NCBI GenBank assembly: GCA_009801085.1
Contig: VNWV01000011.1
Coordinates: 62,001-126,000, forward strand
DNA: 64,000 nucleotides
DNA from: Lasiodiplodia sp. COLG20
Taxonomy: Eukaryota > Ascomycota > Dothideomycetes > Botryosphaeriales > Botryosphaeriaceae
Reading direction: 5' to 3'
Shown: positions 1-10,868 of the stretch, in pieces
Numbering within the stretch: the stretch's first letter is position 1
How the letters are laid out: each line of letters begins with the position of its first letter
Made by a program: the position numbers and the translations under genes
The notes under the pieces: generated by a model
What the model was told of the DNA's origin: nothing
Database searches by the model: none
The model's input: only the letters and a program-made list of their open reading frames with translations

Positions 1-1580
1 CTCATCGCTTCATGTCGATAGCCGAGCAAATGGGCAACACACTACAGAGAACCTCCATCTCTACCAGTATCAGGGAACGATTGGACTTCTCCTGTGCCAT
101 CTTTTCTCCTGAAGGCGACCTTGTTGCAAATGCACCACACATACCAATCCACCTGGGCAGCATGCAGTTTGCCATCAAGTACCAGCACCGTTTGTGGCAT
201 GGAAAGCTGGAATCCGGCGACGTACTTTTGACGAACCACCCCGAAGCCGGGGGCACGCATCTCCCGGATCTTACGGTTGTCACGCCTGTATTCACCAGCG
301 ATGGTCAGCTCGCATTCTATGTTGCTTCTCGCGGCCACCATACCGACATCGGGGGCAAGGGCATTACTTCGATGATGCCGGATTCGAGAGAGCTCTGGGA
401 AGAGGGGCTCAACGTCAAGTCCATGAAAATTGTGAGTAATGGCGAGTTCCTCGAAAACGATGTCCGCAGTGCCTTTGAGCGCGCCGGTTCCTTTCCTGGA
501 TGCAGTCCCACCCGGCGAATACAAGACAATATATCAGATCTGAAGGCGATGATATCGTCCAACCAGCGAGGCATCGTTCTCCTGCGGAAGCTCTGCGACG
601 AGTTCACGCTCCCGGTAGTCCACACGTACATGGCCGGCATCCAGGCCAACGCCGAGGCAGCCGTGCGAGCCTTCCTGATCCAGGTCGCGCGGGAGCACCC
701 GGACGGGCTCAAGGCCGTGGACTGGTTCGACGACGGCACCCCCGTCGCGGTGACCATCACGATCGACGAGAAGACGGGCGACGCCGTCTACGACTTCGCC
801 GGCACGGGGCCGCAGGTCTGGGGCAACTACAACTGCCCCGTCTCCATCACCCACTCTGCCGTCATCTACACGCTGCGGTGCCTGATCGACCTGGACATCC
901 CGCTAAACGAAGGCTGCCTAAAGCCCGTCGACATCAGGATCCCCAAGGGCTCGATCCTGCGCCCAGGCCCCAACGCCGCCATCTGCGGCAGCACGCCCGC
1001 CAGCCAGCGCATCATCGACGTCATCTTGCGGGCGTACGGCCGCGTCGCGGCGTTCCAGGGCTGCGCCAACAGCTTCGGGTGGGGCATGGGCGGCCGCGAT
1101 CTCGTCGACGGCAGCATCGCGCCGGGTTGGAACTACGGCGAGAGTCTGGGAGGCGGCACCGGGGCGGGGCCCGCGTGGCACGGCGAGCACGTCGCGCAGT
1201 GCCATTCTACAAACACGAAGAACACCGATCCTGAGGTCATCGAGAAGCGCACGCCCGTCGTCGTGCGGAGGTACGCCATCAATCACGGCACGGGAGGACG
1301 TGGACGCTTCAACGGGGGCGATGGCTGTGTGAGGGAAATTGAAGCAAGGACGACGCTCAAGTTTAGTATCCTGAGCGACCGACGTGTTTACAGGCCGTAT
1401 GGTCTCGATGGCGGTGAGCCTGGGAGTGTTGGTAGGAATTTTGCGTTCAAGTGGAATGAGGACCACACGGCGCTGGACAAAATCAATGTCGGCGGGGAAG
1501 CAGCCTTAATCTTGAACGCTGGGGAGATTATGCAGATCAACACACCTGGCGGAGGTGGATGGGGTACACGAAGCGAATAA
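1..1580 (+). CDS. 5-oxoprolinase, C-terminal (HyuB) part, 5' truncated by the window edge
   Basis: The open frame begins at position 3, before the first Met at 12, and runs without an intron to TAA at 1578-1580 (526 codons). The 526 residues match the HyuB (hydantoinase B) half of eukaryotic 5-oxoprolinase. That enzyme is an ATP-dependent cytosolic protein of about 1280 aa that opens 5-oxo-L-proline to glutamate in the gamma-glutamyl cycle. Signatures seen are HRFMSIAEQMG at the left edge, HIPIHLGSM, TNHPEAGGTHLPDLTVVTPVF-like metal/substrate segments, RGHHTDIGG, and the typical C-terminus TPGGGGWG. The HyuA ATPase half must lie upstream of the window. The residues before Met12 belong to the family, so Met12 is not the start. 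A bacterial-type stand-alone HyuB is the only alternative; the eukaryotic fusion is more likely. Confidence 0.9.
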   Translation, partial: HRFMSIAEQMGNTLQRTSISTSIRERLDFSCAIFSPEGDLVANAPHIPIHLGSMQFAIKYQHRLWHGKLESGDVLLTNHPEAGGTHLPDLTVVTPVFTSDGQLAFYVASRGHHTDIGGKGITSMMPDSRELWEEGLNVKSMKIVSNGEFLENDVRSAFERAGSFPGCSPTRRIQDNISDLKAMISSNQRGIVLLRKLCDEFTLPVVHTYMAGIQANAEAAVRAFLIQVAREHPDGLKAVDWFDDGTPVAVTITIDEKTGDAVYDFAGTGPQVWGNYNCPVSITHSAVIYTLRCLIDLDIPLNEGCLKPVDIRIPKGSILRPGPNAAICGSTPASQRIIDVILRAYGRVAAFQGCANSFGWGMGGRDLVDGSIAPGWNYGESLGGGTGAGPAWHGEHVAQCHSTNTKNTDPEVIEKRTPVVVRRYAINHGTGGRGRFNGGDGCVREIEARTTLKFSILSDRRVYRPYGLDGGEPGSVGRNFAFKWNEDHTALDKINVGGEAALILNAGEIMQINTPGGGGWGTRSE

Positions 1581-1671
1581 TATTGCATTATGAAGAATAA
1601 AACATGGGGAAATTAGGTGATTTCCCCATAACACATTACTCAAACAACTTATCATACAATGTCCCACGCTA

Positions 1672-2632
1672 TTACTTGGCACCAAAAGCCCGCAAGGATA
1701 CCATCGTCTCGTCCTTGTTTGCGGAAAGAGTCTCCGCCACTTGCAGCATGGACTCTCCAGCAGAAGTTCGCCGGTTTGGGTCAGCGCCCGCGCAGATCAG
1801 ATACTCAACCATCTTGTAGTCGCCTCTGCGAACTGCGTTCCACAAAGGCGTGCCACTAAACGGAGGCTCGAGAGTGTCAGTGTCCGGGTGAGCGCCTTTT
1901 TCGATGAGCCGAGTAACGGCTTCAAACTTTCCGTTGCTTGCTGCGCGCGGGAGCAGCTGAAGCTCCTTCTCCCAAGAAAATGGCTCGGCGCCGTATCTGG
2001 GTCCAGAAATTAGCTGAGAAATCAGAGACGCTAGAGAGTTCTTACTTTTCGAGCAGCGGGACGAGATCGGGCCAGGAAGATGTAATGGCGTACTCCATGG
2101 GAAGGCCTTTGGACTCCTTGTTCGGATCGGCTCCATATTGAAGCAAGAGCTCTGTCATGGAATGGGCAGCTGCACGGCGCTCCACTAGCAGCGCAAGAGA
2201 TAGGGGAGTACCGCCGTGGGAACCGCATTGGTGGATATGGACGATTTCAGGCCAGCGTTCGAGAAAGAAACGCACAGTCTCGATAGAACCGTGGAGAATG
2301 GCGTCACCAATAGCGTCGAGGAGGTGAGATTTCGGGTAGGGATAATGCTCAAACATGTATTCGAGAATTGCCACATGCCCCTCACGGGATGTATTGACGG
2401 GTAGAAGGGTACCCATAGGGGCTCCACGGGCAGCGTTCATGTATAGAAACTCGACGGATTTGTGGTCATGCGGATCCATGTCAGACCAGGACTGCGTGTC
2501 GCGGAGCTGAGCGGCGAGTTTGTCTTTATCCTTGATAAGGTCGGGTCCGGCGAGCATTTCTTTCACACGCTCAAAGTCGCCCTCTCCAGCGGCCTTGAAT
2601 GCCTCCTTTTGGATGTCTGTGAAAACGATCAT
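1672..2632 (-). CDS. Small ankyrin-repeat protein (303 aa)
   Basis: Two exons, 2632-2046 and 1996-1672. The 49-nt intron 1997-2045 (GTAAGA...CCCAG) restores phase and joins LVPLLEK to YGAEPFSWEK. The protein has no signal peptide. It contains about five degenerate ankyrin helices, for example GHVAILEYMFEHYP, GSIETVRFFLERWPEI, MTELLLQYGADPNKES and a last clear repeat GTPLWNAVRRGDYKMVEYL with ICAGADPNRRT. Ankyrin repeats are protein-binding scaffolds; the partner cannot be read from sequence. I chose Met at 2632 because its context is TTCACCATGA and the ankyrin-like protein starts there. An in-frame Met at 2794 would add 54 low-complexity residues. It is divergent from the dehydrogenase downstream. 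Confidence 0.8.
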
Positions 2633-3397
2633 GGTGAAGGTGAGGAATGACCGGAAGATCGGAGATGATTCCGTGGACAAAATGTCCAGATGCTGTTGAG
2701 TTGGCGAGTAATCGGAGTTTGGAGATAAAAGATAAGGTGGAGAAGACCTAGGCGAGGGCGGCCTACTGCATGCTGGGGTGATGCCTATAAGCAAAAGGGG
2801 GTCATGCCACTCGCATCAGCCCACGACGCAGTAGGCTTAGTAAGCGCGCACTGGCGCCCTGAAGCTTCCCGAAGAAATGCCGTCATTGCCCAGCATTTCC
2901 AAGGCCGCCTTGGCCTCGAACCCTCCCGTGCTACGCATAGAGGCGAAGCAATGCAAAGGCTGAAAAACAGAAGTGATCTCATTCGATATAAAATTGCGTC
3001 TATCGCTGATAGTAGCAGCTAAACAAGGCCTTCCATCTTGTAGGCTGCAACGACTGGCCTGAGCATGCAAGTCAAGAAGATTGCACGTGACTTTCATGTG
3101 ACTTTGCTTCTCACGCTAAATTGTCCGGTCCTTGGCAACGGTTTTGGGGGTCATAGATGTTGGTCAATAATCAGGGGTCGATCAATATTTGTCGCCATAT
3201 TGATCTTCTCGTTTGTTCTGGACTTTTACCAATGGACCTCATTGATGGAAGCTGCTATCACACTCGGGGATACCCGATAAGCCTTTCCTATCCAGGTAAA
3301 GCTTGCGAGTGAGAGGTATATGCGGCCTTGATCCTTCTCTTGGTACTCTATAAATACCATCAACACCGTCAGCACTCAACTCCAACATCTTTGCATC
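2633..3397. promoter_or_regulatory. Divergent intergenic region (ankyrin gene / dehydrogenase)
   Basis: About 765 nt without a supportable gene. It separates two divergently transcribed genes and so should hold both promoters. The only element I can point to is the TATA-like box listed separately at 3349-3356, close to the dehydrogenase start. Confidence 0.5.
3349..3356 (+). promoter_or_regulatory. TATA-like box of the dehydrogenase gene
   Basis: The octamer TATAAATA sits 42 nt upstream of the dehydrogenase ATG at 3398. This spacing fits a TATA element with a short 5' leader. Position and consensus are the only evidence. Confidence 0.45.
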
Positions 3398-4382
3398 ATG
3401 TCTTCTCCAAAGACCGTCCTCATCACCGGCTGCAGCGATGGCGGCATTGGCCCCGCACTAGCCAAAGAGTTCCAGTCGCGCGGCTGCCACGTCTTCGCGA
3501 CGGCGCGTAACCCCGCGAAGATGGAGGCGCTGCGGGACGTGCCCAACGTGACGCTGCTACCGTTGGACGTCAGTTCGCCCGAATCGATCAGCGCGGCGGT
3601 CGCGGCTATTTCGGCGCAGACGGGCGGCACGCTCGATTACCTTATCAACAATGCGGGCGCGCTGTACGTCACGCCCGTGCTCGACTTCGACATGCAGAAA
3701 GCCAAGACCCTGTTCGACGTCAACGTCTGGGGCGTTGCCTCCGTCACCCAAGCTTTCTCGCCGCTCCTCATCTCCGCGAAGGGGTGCGTGGTTAATATTT
3801 CATCGCTTGCCTCGATAATGTACGCGCCATACTACGGTAAGTGTGAATCATCAACGAATATGAAGCCGCATGGTCGACATTTCCTTGTGTCTGACCGTCA
3901 TCGCTGCCAGGTATCTACGCCGCCTCCAAGGCCGCCCTGAACTCGATAAGCGAGACGCTACGCCTTGAGCTGCAGCCGTTCGGTGTCAGGGTAATCACGG
4001 TCATTTCCGGCGCGGTTGAGAGCAAGGTCTTTCAGAACGGAGCTCCACTCCGACTGCCCGAAAACTCATTTTACACCCCTGCTCAGAAAGAGATCGCGGA
4101 GCGCGCCGCTGGCAAGGACACCGAAAAGGTGGCCCCGGTCAAGGTCGAGGACTACGCCCGCACCCTGGTCGGCGACATCCTCGGCGGTGCGCACGGCAAG
4201 GTCTACCGCGGAAGGTCAGCGACGCTTGTGAGCTTTCTGAGTGGGTGGATGCCGACGTTTCTCTTTGTAAGTTGCCCCGTTGCATTACCTCCTTCGCTGT
4301 TAGTGTTAATTGTCTATTACAGGATTGGATTTCGAGGCTTGACACAGGACTTGAAAAGATTGAGAAGCCGAAGCAGCAGTAG
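3398..4382 (+). CDS. AYR1-like short-chain dehydrogenase/reductase (284 aa)
   Basis: Three exons, 3398-3836, 3911-4266 and 4323-4382. Introns are 3837-3910 (GTAAGT...CCAG) and 4267-4322 (GTAAGT...TACAG); phases close exactly. It is a classical SDR. The NADP-binding motif is TGCSDGGIG near residue 10, the structural NNAG near 84, the catalytic Ser lies in NISS, and the catalytic YAASK is completed by the first splice (APYYGIYAASKAA). The C-terminal extension with WMPTFLF and DWISRLD resembles the NADPH-dependent 1-acyldihydroxyacetone-phosphate reductase (AYR1) group, which makes lysophosphatidic acid at the ER or lipid droplets. Many fungal paralogues of this group have unknown substrates, so the exact reaction is not certain. 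Transcribed towards the HerA-like gene. Confidence 0.88.
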
Positions 4383-4690
4383 AGTCTGACAGTACTGGTA
4401 TTCGGCGAACATCGGCATTGTATTACCTACTGGATGATATCATTTTAGCTTTAGATCAGCGGTCATACGCACGCGTAGACCCTGTGAGTTATGGTCACGA
4501 ATGATTTGTTTTATTCCCTTTTCACTGCAAAGAATCTTTGATTCTGTACTATTGGTGAGAGCTTCAGTAAAGAATATGCCAGTAGACTACTTTTACATTT
4601 CCCCGCGACGCATGTGCTTTGCATTCTTGACAATGTGGTTGACTTTCTGGAGATACGCTATAGGAAATGAGTGGAAACCACACCACCAAC
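4383..4690. other. Convergent 3' intergenic region
   Basis: 308 nt between the stop codons of the dehydrogenase and the HerA-like ATPase. No gene or RNA is recognised; it presumably holds two 3' untranslated regions. Confidence 0.5.
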
Positions 4691-6495
4691 TCAAACGCTA
4701 AGTATCGACCTCCCGCTATCCCATATGATTCTCTTCCGCACTGCAACCTTGAACCTTCTTCCTCCAGATTTTTGCAATTGCGAACCACCGTAACTCAACA
4801 CAGCCGTAGGCGCGAAAACGATCGCCTCACCCGTTTGTAGTTCCGAGATCTCTTGGAACAGGGCCTTGACGTCTTCAGCATCCGTCGCTATATGATTCTT
4901 CAATACTTCGAGCCAGGCGGGACTGCTGAAGCGGTGGACAATGATCATGGAGCAGAGGTCAATCAACTGCGGTGAGACATACGGCTCTTGAGTCGCAACC
5001 ACGACCCGGAGGCCGAAATGTCTCTGCTGACGGATCATCGATAGAAGCTGGGAAGTCAACTCCTTCGCTCCAGCTGTATTGTGCATGTACTATGTAGAAC
5101 AAGTCAGCCTTTGAAGAAATAGTGTGACCGTACGTGGGAAAGGTACCTTGTGCGCTTCGTCGAGAACCACAAGCTTGCCTCGAGACTCTGTCGACTGCAT
5201 GAATGTGTTCATACCGATATTGAAGAGGAGGCACGCTGTGTTCTCATCCACGAACGGGCAGGAGAGGTCGATGATGGTGATTTGGCCCGGAACAAACCCG
5301 ATTTTAGTTGATTTTCCTGAGAGATCGATGAACGATTCAAGCAGTTCGAGGCGCTGGCGGAGGTACTGCCATTGGAGGTTGCTGAACTCTGTCCCTCCAA
5401 GGCGCTTGCGAAAGGTCTGGTAGCAAAACGGTCCAGAGGTTTCCGAACTCATTTGCCGCAGAATATTCGTGATCTGATTGACGTAGAGCGGCGGAGAATC
5501 TGTGTTCGACACCCCCATGAGCGCGAGCATCATACTTGCTGTCAGCTCTGCCGGCTGTATCAGAAACGGCAGCACAGTCACACCAGGGATGGCTGTGTAC
5601 TGGACTTTCATGCTCGGGTAGTTGGACGGGGAGACAAGGACTGTCACAGAAGGCCTGCTGATGTCGCCAGATAATTCTTTGTTGAGGTTCGATAAGAAGG
5701 CAAAATCACAAGGCCGAAAGCTCTGTGACGTGGTGTACTCTCCGTAGTGAAGAATGAGAGTCGAGGCCGGAGACTGAAGAACACCGAGTCTCTCGGCCTT
5801 GATCATGCAATTCTTTGTTGCGATCAGCATCATTTGAAGCGAAAATTCGTAAAGGATTGAACCTACCAATAATACAAGAGGTGGTGTGAGATTTACCGCT
5901 CCCTTGAAGACCGCATACGAATGTAGAAAACGGAATGTTCGTGTTCATGAAGATCCTTCTGTCGGTTATGGGTCCATCTGTGCCTGGCTCAGGAACACGA
6001 CTGCCGAACAGTGCGAACTGAGAAGCGTTGCCCGCTTGATCCTGTTGATATGCTTCGGCAGAGAACAACACCGCACTGTCGAGTGTACTAGACGTAATAG
6101 AACTGGATGATGCCGCATGTTTGCTGCTAAAGAGCAACGCTTCCTGGATGGAGAGAGGAGGGATGCTCAAGGGAGCATGGTCCGTCGTCACCTCGGGTAA
6201 GGCACTTGTCAGTGATTTGCAAAAATCTGTTATTTATTGTCAACAAAGACTTATTTGCGAGTACAAGTGTTACTCTACCCTCAAACTTTGTGCCCTTCAT
6301 CTGGGTCAGGGCAGTCTTTGCTGGTTGCTCCGACGGAGCTCCGGAACTTTGATTCAATCCTTCGTTGAGCGTAGAGGATTCCTGTGAGTGCGGTATAGCT
6401 GGTACTTGAGTGGATGATGTTGCCGTTGAAGGATTTGGGCTTGTCGCTTGCGGTTGCTGAGCTGATTGATACCACCATTCAGCCCTACTTATCAT
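4691..6495 (-). CDS. HerA/FtsK-like P-loop ATPase, apparently frameshifted
   Basis: Exons that can be followed are 6495-6279, 6226-5867, 5812-5147 and 5089-4691. Introns 6227-6278 and 5090-5146 close in phase. Walker A is GLQGSGKSHTTS, at the end of the second exon. Walker B is LVVLDEAHK, completed by the last splice. It is followed by RQQRHFGLRVVVATQEPY and a sensor-like segment, the order seen in HerA/VirB4/FtsK-type ATPases. Those are ring motors that move DNA or protein; which substrate applies here is unknown. The junction after Walker A is odd. The natural intron 5813-5866 (GTAGGT, CTGAT branch, AAAG) has length 54 and leads into a frame that stops. The well-conserved downstream frame (NCMIKAERLG...) is shifted by one base. 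The 5' end is uncertain; the first Met I can use is at 6495. It lies downstream of the CCCH gene on the same strand. Confidence 0.6.
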
Positions 6496-7366
6496 TAGCT
6501 ATCGATAAAATGAGGAACCGAAATAGGCATAATCACTGGTTTACTAGCTGCCTAATCCTGTTACCATCATTTGGCCTCTCTGAAATGAGTTGTCGCTTGA
6601 AGTCCCTTTTACTTATCAATTCGGAGGTTCTCCGTGCTTCAGTAATTTTTTCTTCAACCCATTTATCGATTTTCATGCTGGAAATACTGGTTTTTGAAGT
6701 GGTTGACAGCACAAGTCTGATGGTCTCAAGATCTTGCAGCTCTGTCAAGAACGCACTCCTACACCGTTTATAGCAGTACTTCGTTTGATCAGAACGCAAA
6801 GCGAGAAGGCATTTCAATATTCTAGAGCTTTAAGTCTAACTCTTTGTCAAGAGTAGCTCGCAAAAGACGAATAAAGCCCTCTTACCTTTATAAAGCTGAT
6901 CAAATACCAAACATGTTTGCAGTCAATGTTTGCCTTCTTGATATCACTTGACAACGCATCTCGTGAACAGTTTCCTTTTTCAAACACAGTAGAAAATATC
7001 ATAGCTTGCTTTAATTTCTGCAATCATGTGTAAAAGGCTTTTGTCGTGCTTGTGGTAGAGCTCAAGCACATGTTTGCGCGACGTACAAGATTTATTCCTT
7101 TGAGTAGAGTTTCTAAGAACTAAGGATATGCTGTGGTTGTCTTACTTTCCAAACTCCACGCTGTCCAGATACAACCCACAGAGTTCAAAGAGTATGAAAG
7201 CATAATAGCTTGGATAGTTACTTCGAGAAGTAATGCGGGGATCAAGCTCGAAGATTACGAGCAGTTTGTTGGAGGCGATGCCGGCTTTACTGGTCCAACG
7301 AACTAATATCGTCCAGCAGATTTGCAAATGACCAGTCAATTGTTCAACACGCTACTCTGACTACTC
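6496..7366 (-). other. Region with coding-like fragments, no coherent gene
   Basis: Three minus-strand stretches look protein-like: 6817-6533 (ends RPNDGNRIRQLVNQ), about 7020-6887 (FEKGNCSRDALSSDIKKAN, followed by donor GTAAGA) and 7339-7142 (ends LYLDSVEFGK, with a GTAAGA donor). I could not connect them, or join them to the HerA-like gene at 6495, with canonical introns that keep phase. They may be 5' exons of that gene damaged by further small indels, or chance open frames. Confidence 0.3.
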
Positions 7367-8869
7367 TCAATTGTGGGGTTTCTTCCAAATCTCCTCAATC
7401 AATGCATCTGGCAACATGGCCTGTCCTTCCCGCTCGTACATGTCCAACTTCCACGACTGTCCTGAGCGGAACACCAATGCAAACCTTCTATTGCCCAAAC
7501 GCCTGCTGTGCCAATTCACCTTCTGACAAATGCACTCCAGCAATCCGGAAAACTCTGATATGCTATCCTGATTCTCTTGTGCCCACTGAGACACCAGAGC
7601 GCTTGCATCCTCCTGCATGATACTGTCTCTCTTGAAAAGGCCCAGATTGTGCCTACCGAAGACAAGATTGCGCATTCCCGATAGCCACAGTTGTGGTAGG
7701 ACACGAAAGTAGGGCGTGCGAGCGTCACTCGCGCGTGACTTGATCTCCGAAATATGCTGACAGGACAACTTTGTTCCATATTGCACAACGTGGAGGTCCT
7801 TGTCACCATCGGAGCCCTCCTCTCTCTGTGGCGAAACACACTCTGCCTCTTCGGTGTTTGCGTGTACCGTGGCACCGCAGCTGCATCCTCGGATGAATTC
7901 CGGTCTGCACGCATCTGCTTCGTGCTGTACACAAAGCCTACAATTTCCCAGATCATAGCTGACAACGCGATGATAGCTCGTGGCATCTTTCAAGACGCAG
8001 CTATGGTTACGGATACACTCACGTTCAAACCCACGACCGAAGCCTGAAAATAGAGAATCTGGACGAACGCCGTCGACAATGTAGCTGTAACGGCTCATGA
8101 AGAGAGTCGATCCGATAAGCTCAAGATCAATCCTCAGTCCATCTGGGATGTGAGCCCCCCTGGTGCAGAAATCAAACAGTGTTCGAATATTTCCCAACCC
8201 GGTGACGATATCAGTTGTCTTGATATTGAAGATCGGATCCATGATTTGAAGAGAGCGGATGAGCGGCTCAAAGCTGTATCGATAGGGTTCCGGCTTGTCT
8301 TCTTCTCTACAACCAGAGGTCTTTGTGTCTTGTTTCAGGTCCAGATCGTGGTCTGGAAGCGAAAGAATCGACGGTAGCCCTACGCATTGATTAGCACATT
8401 TTCACAACTTTGTATGTCTTGAACTACCGGGCACAGCAATGGTTGGACGCTTTGAAGACATCCAGTTGTAGCTACATAGCTCCTTGAAATCGCGAATTTC
8501 AATCATGGAATTTTTGTTCTCCTCTAGAGGTTCTTTGCGTAGAGGGCGGTGGAAAGTCTCGACCATCTCCTTCACGCCTCGGAACAACAGGGAGTGTCTA
8601 GCGGCCTGAGCATCGGCATCGGCGAATGTACGGTCGTGGCGAAATCGACAAACGCTACCGTACCGACATGTTCCACTTGCTGTCCAGGACCTACAGGGGG
8701 TAATTCGCCCTTTTTGTAGGACTGCAAAGTCATCTGGGTCGTGGGAAAAGGAGCAGTTTTGGCCAGCACGGCACTGACCATTACTGAAAAAATGATTGCA
8801 AGGCCTACCCATCGTATGTTGCTGTTGTAAAGAAGACGAAGGTATTGCCGTCGGCGCTATCGCGACCAT
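7367..8869 (-). CDS. CCCH-type zinc-finger protein (484 aa)
   Basis: Exons 8869-8428 and 8379-7367. The 48-nt intron 8380-8427 (GTAGTT, branch GCTAAT, GCGTAG) keeps phase. Near the N-terminus are two CCCH fingers of the form C-x8-C-x5-C-x3-H: CNHFFSNGQCRAGQNCSFSH and CRSWTASGTCRYGSVCRFRH. Fingers of this kind usually bind RNA. The central part has an unassigned cysteine-rich block (ECIRNHSC, NCRLCVQHEADAC, GCSCGAT). The tail (about 200 aa) contains RRLGNRRFALVFRSGQSW and matches no family I know. Met at 8869 is used, but Met at 8812, directly before the first finger (MGRPCNHFF), is an equally good start. It is followed on the same strand by the HerA-like ATPase. Confidence 0.78.
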
Positions 8870-9268
8870 CTGGGTGGTATTTAAATACTTTCGAAGTTTC
8901 GTGCTTCCTGGTTACAAACAGTATGGTCAATCCAAAAAGGTTTGTGTGTCTGGATCAGGCCAAGAGAAAACATTCGAAATAGAATAGCTGCGTTTGGATA
9001 TTTCCCAAACTTTCACGCCTGCACTTTACACTGCAATCACGACCAATATTGTGAAGATCAACGCGGTACTTCATTGTGTCGAGGTATGTCCCTTCTTGCT
9101 CCATTTTCAATTCTTCTATCTTAAGAAATCCACTTAACAGTTCGTTCAAATGGGAAAGCAAAATAAAACTAATTTTCAGGCAAGAAATAAAGCACTAGAA
9201 GATGAAATATTAAGGGATATAAGAATCATAAGCCAGTGATGGCTGAGTGTCAATCAGATTCAAACATT
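8870..9268. other. Intergenic, probable promoter of the CCCH gene
   Basis: About 400 nt between the CCCH gene start and the end of the BTB-like gene, both on the minus strand. AT-rich. No further gene or RNA recognised. Confidence 0.4.
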
Positions 9269-10868
9269 TTAGAGCTTGTGACCATCCCGTTGTATATGGA
9301 GAGCCGTTAGTGAGCAATAGGGACAATTTTTCCACCCGCCGCCAGTTAGATGTTCCACCGCATTGGCGCATTGTGCAGCTGTATTGTGCGGCGAAGGTTC
9401 TTCCTCATGAGCCAATTTCTCATCAAACTTTGAATCAAGCTCGACCGGTGGTTCTGATTCTAGCTCCGACATGGTAGGAGCAGGGTACATCTCAGGCAGA
9501 GGTGAGAACTCCTTGGGTGGAGAAGGACACACATCAGCTGAGGTAGGGTGCTCGTCAGGTACAGCAGAGTCCTCGGGTACAGCGTTGTCCTCGTCAGGCC
9601 GAGTCTCCTTCTCTTCAAAGTATCCAGAGTAGCTCGGGGCTTCATCTGGGTACATTACTTCTTGAGAATAACTCTCTTCGTTCACTGGTGGCTCCTCGGC
9701 TGCACACTCGCTCCAATGGGACTCTTCCAGCTTGGTATCAGCACTCTCCTCGGAAAACACGCCATTGACCATTTCCTCAGCCGATTGAGTGCAGGACCCA
9801 TCATGAGGAATTTCCCCTGGCTTCTCTTCGGGCACGTCGTATGCAAATTCTGCTTTTTCTTCATCATGATACGAGTTGACTTCATCCGGGTCATGACCAG
9901 AACCCGCGTCCGAGACAACACACGCCTCGTCAGTCAAAGGACCAGCAGCTTGATCACCCAGCGCAACCGACTCTAGCCGACCACTTCTCTCTTCCTCTAT
10001 GGATCGTTTCACCTGTTTCCAACGATCCACCTCCGAGCGCGCCGTCTTCAGAGCAGTGTAAATTTCCGCTACGACCGCCATCAACGCGCCCGCGAAGCGC
10101 GAATCGAACCCATCGCAACGATCACAGCTCAAATCGGCGCTCCAAATGATCTTACGCAGGTGCTCGCGCACCCAGCCGTCCCCCGCCGGTAGGTCCTCGC
10201 ACGCATTCTCGACATTCCGCAGCGCCATGCCTAGCGGTGCCGCCGCACCGGCCGCCTCGGCCTCCCGTTTTGCCAGGTCCGCTAGTCCGGGCAGGTCGTA
10301 CTCCGTCGCCGCGACGTAGGCGTGCAGGGCGCGCTCGTGCTCCTTTGCTGCTCGGTCGGCGGCAGGGATGTCGTCCGCGAGGCGCAGCGTTTGGTATGTG
10401 CCAGTGTGGATATAGTGCGCGAGGGTGTGTGCAGCATCGTTATGAACGAGATCAAGCTTGGCGAAGGTGTCGCCGTCGTGATCGACGCATTTGGCTGCGA
10501 TGGAGGGAGGGAGGAGGGCGCGGGGAACCTTCACGGCGGCGGTGGAACCAATGCCGCAGACGAGAGCGGCGGTCGGGCCAGAGTAAGGACTGCAATGTCA
10601 GTGGATTGCTGTTTTTGGGCTTGGGTTCTGTAGGGGCGGCTTACCAGTGCACAGGTTTGTCGCGTTCGGCTGAGCTGGGAGTTGCTTTGTCGGCTGGATA
10701 GGCCAGCTCGGGAACCTCCTCCGGTAGTGAACATAGCTGCTCGTCGGACTTTGAAGGTTCTTCAGATATGGTATTGCCGTTGGTTACGGGCGGATCCTGG
10801 TCCTCGAGTGGGCATGCCGCGGAAATTGAAGTTCCAACCAGGGACTTCCTGCCTTTCTTTTTCGCCAT
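9269..10868 (-). CDS. BTB/POZ-like acidic protein (514 aa)
   Basis: Exons 10868-10645 and 10589-9269. The 55-nt intron 10590-10644 (GTAAGC, branch CACTGACA, TTGCAG) keeps phase and gives PVH-C-PYSGPTAALVCG. Residues about 75-180 look like a fungal BTB/POZ domain: a hydrophobic start, then DGDTFAKLDLVHNDAAHTLAHYIHTGTYQTL-type strands and helices, and LHAYVAATEYDLPGLADLA. BTB domains dimerise or recruit partners such as Cul3. Residues about 250-480 are very acidic and rich in Glu, Ser and Pro, likely disordered. The last 30 residues hold CPYC and GGGWKNC. The N-terminal exon is Lys-rich (MAKKKGRKS). The domain call rests on pattern only; the partner is unknown. Confidence 0.72.

Noticed and set aside
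2633..2794. N-terminal extension of the ankyrin protein to Met 2794
   Set aside because: Low-complexity residues and a poorer start context than Met 2632.
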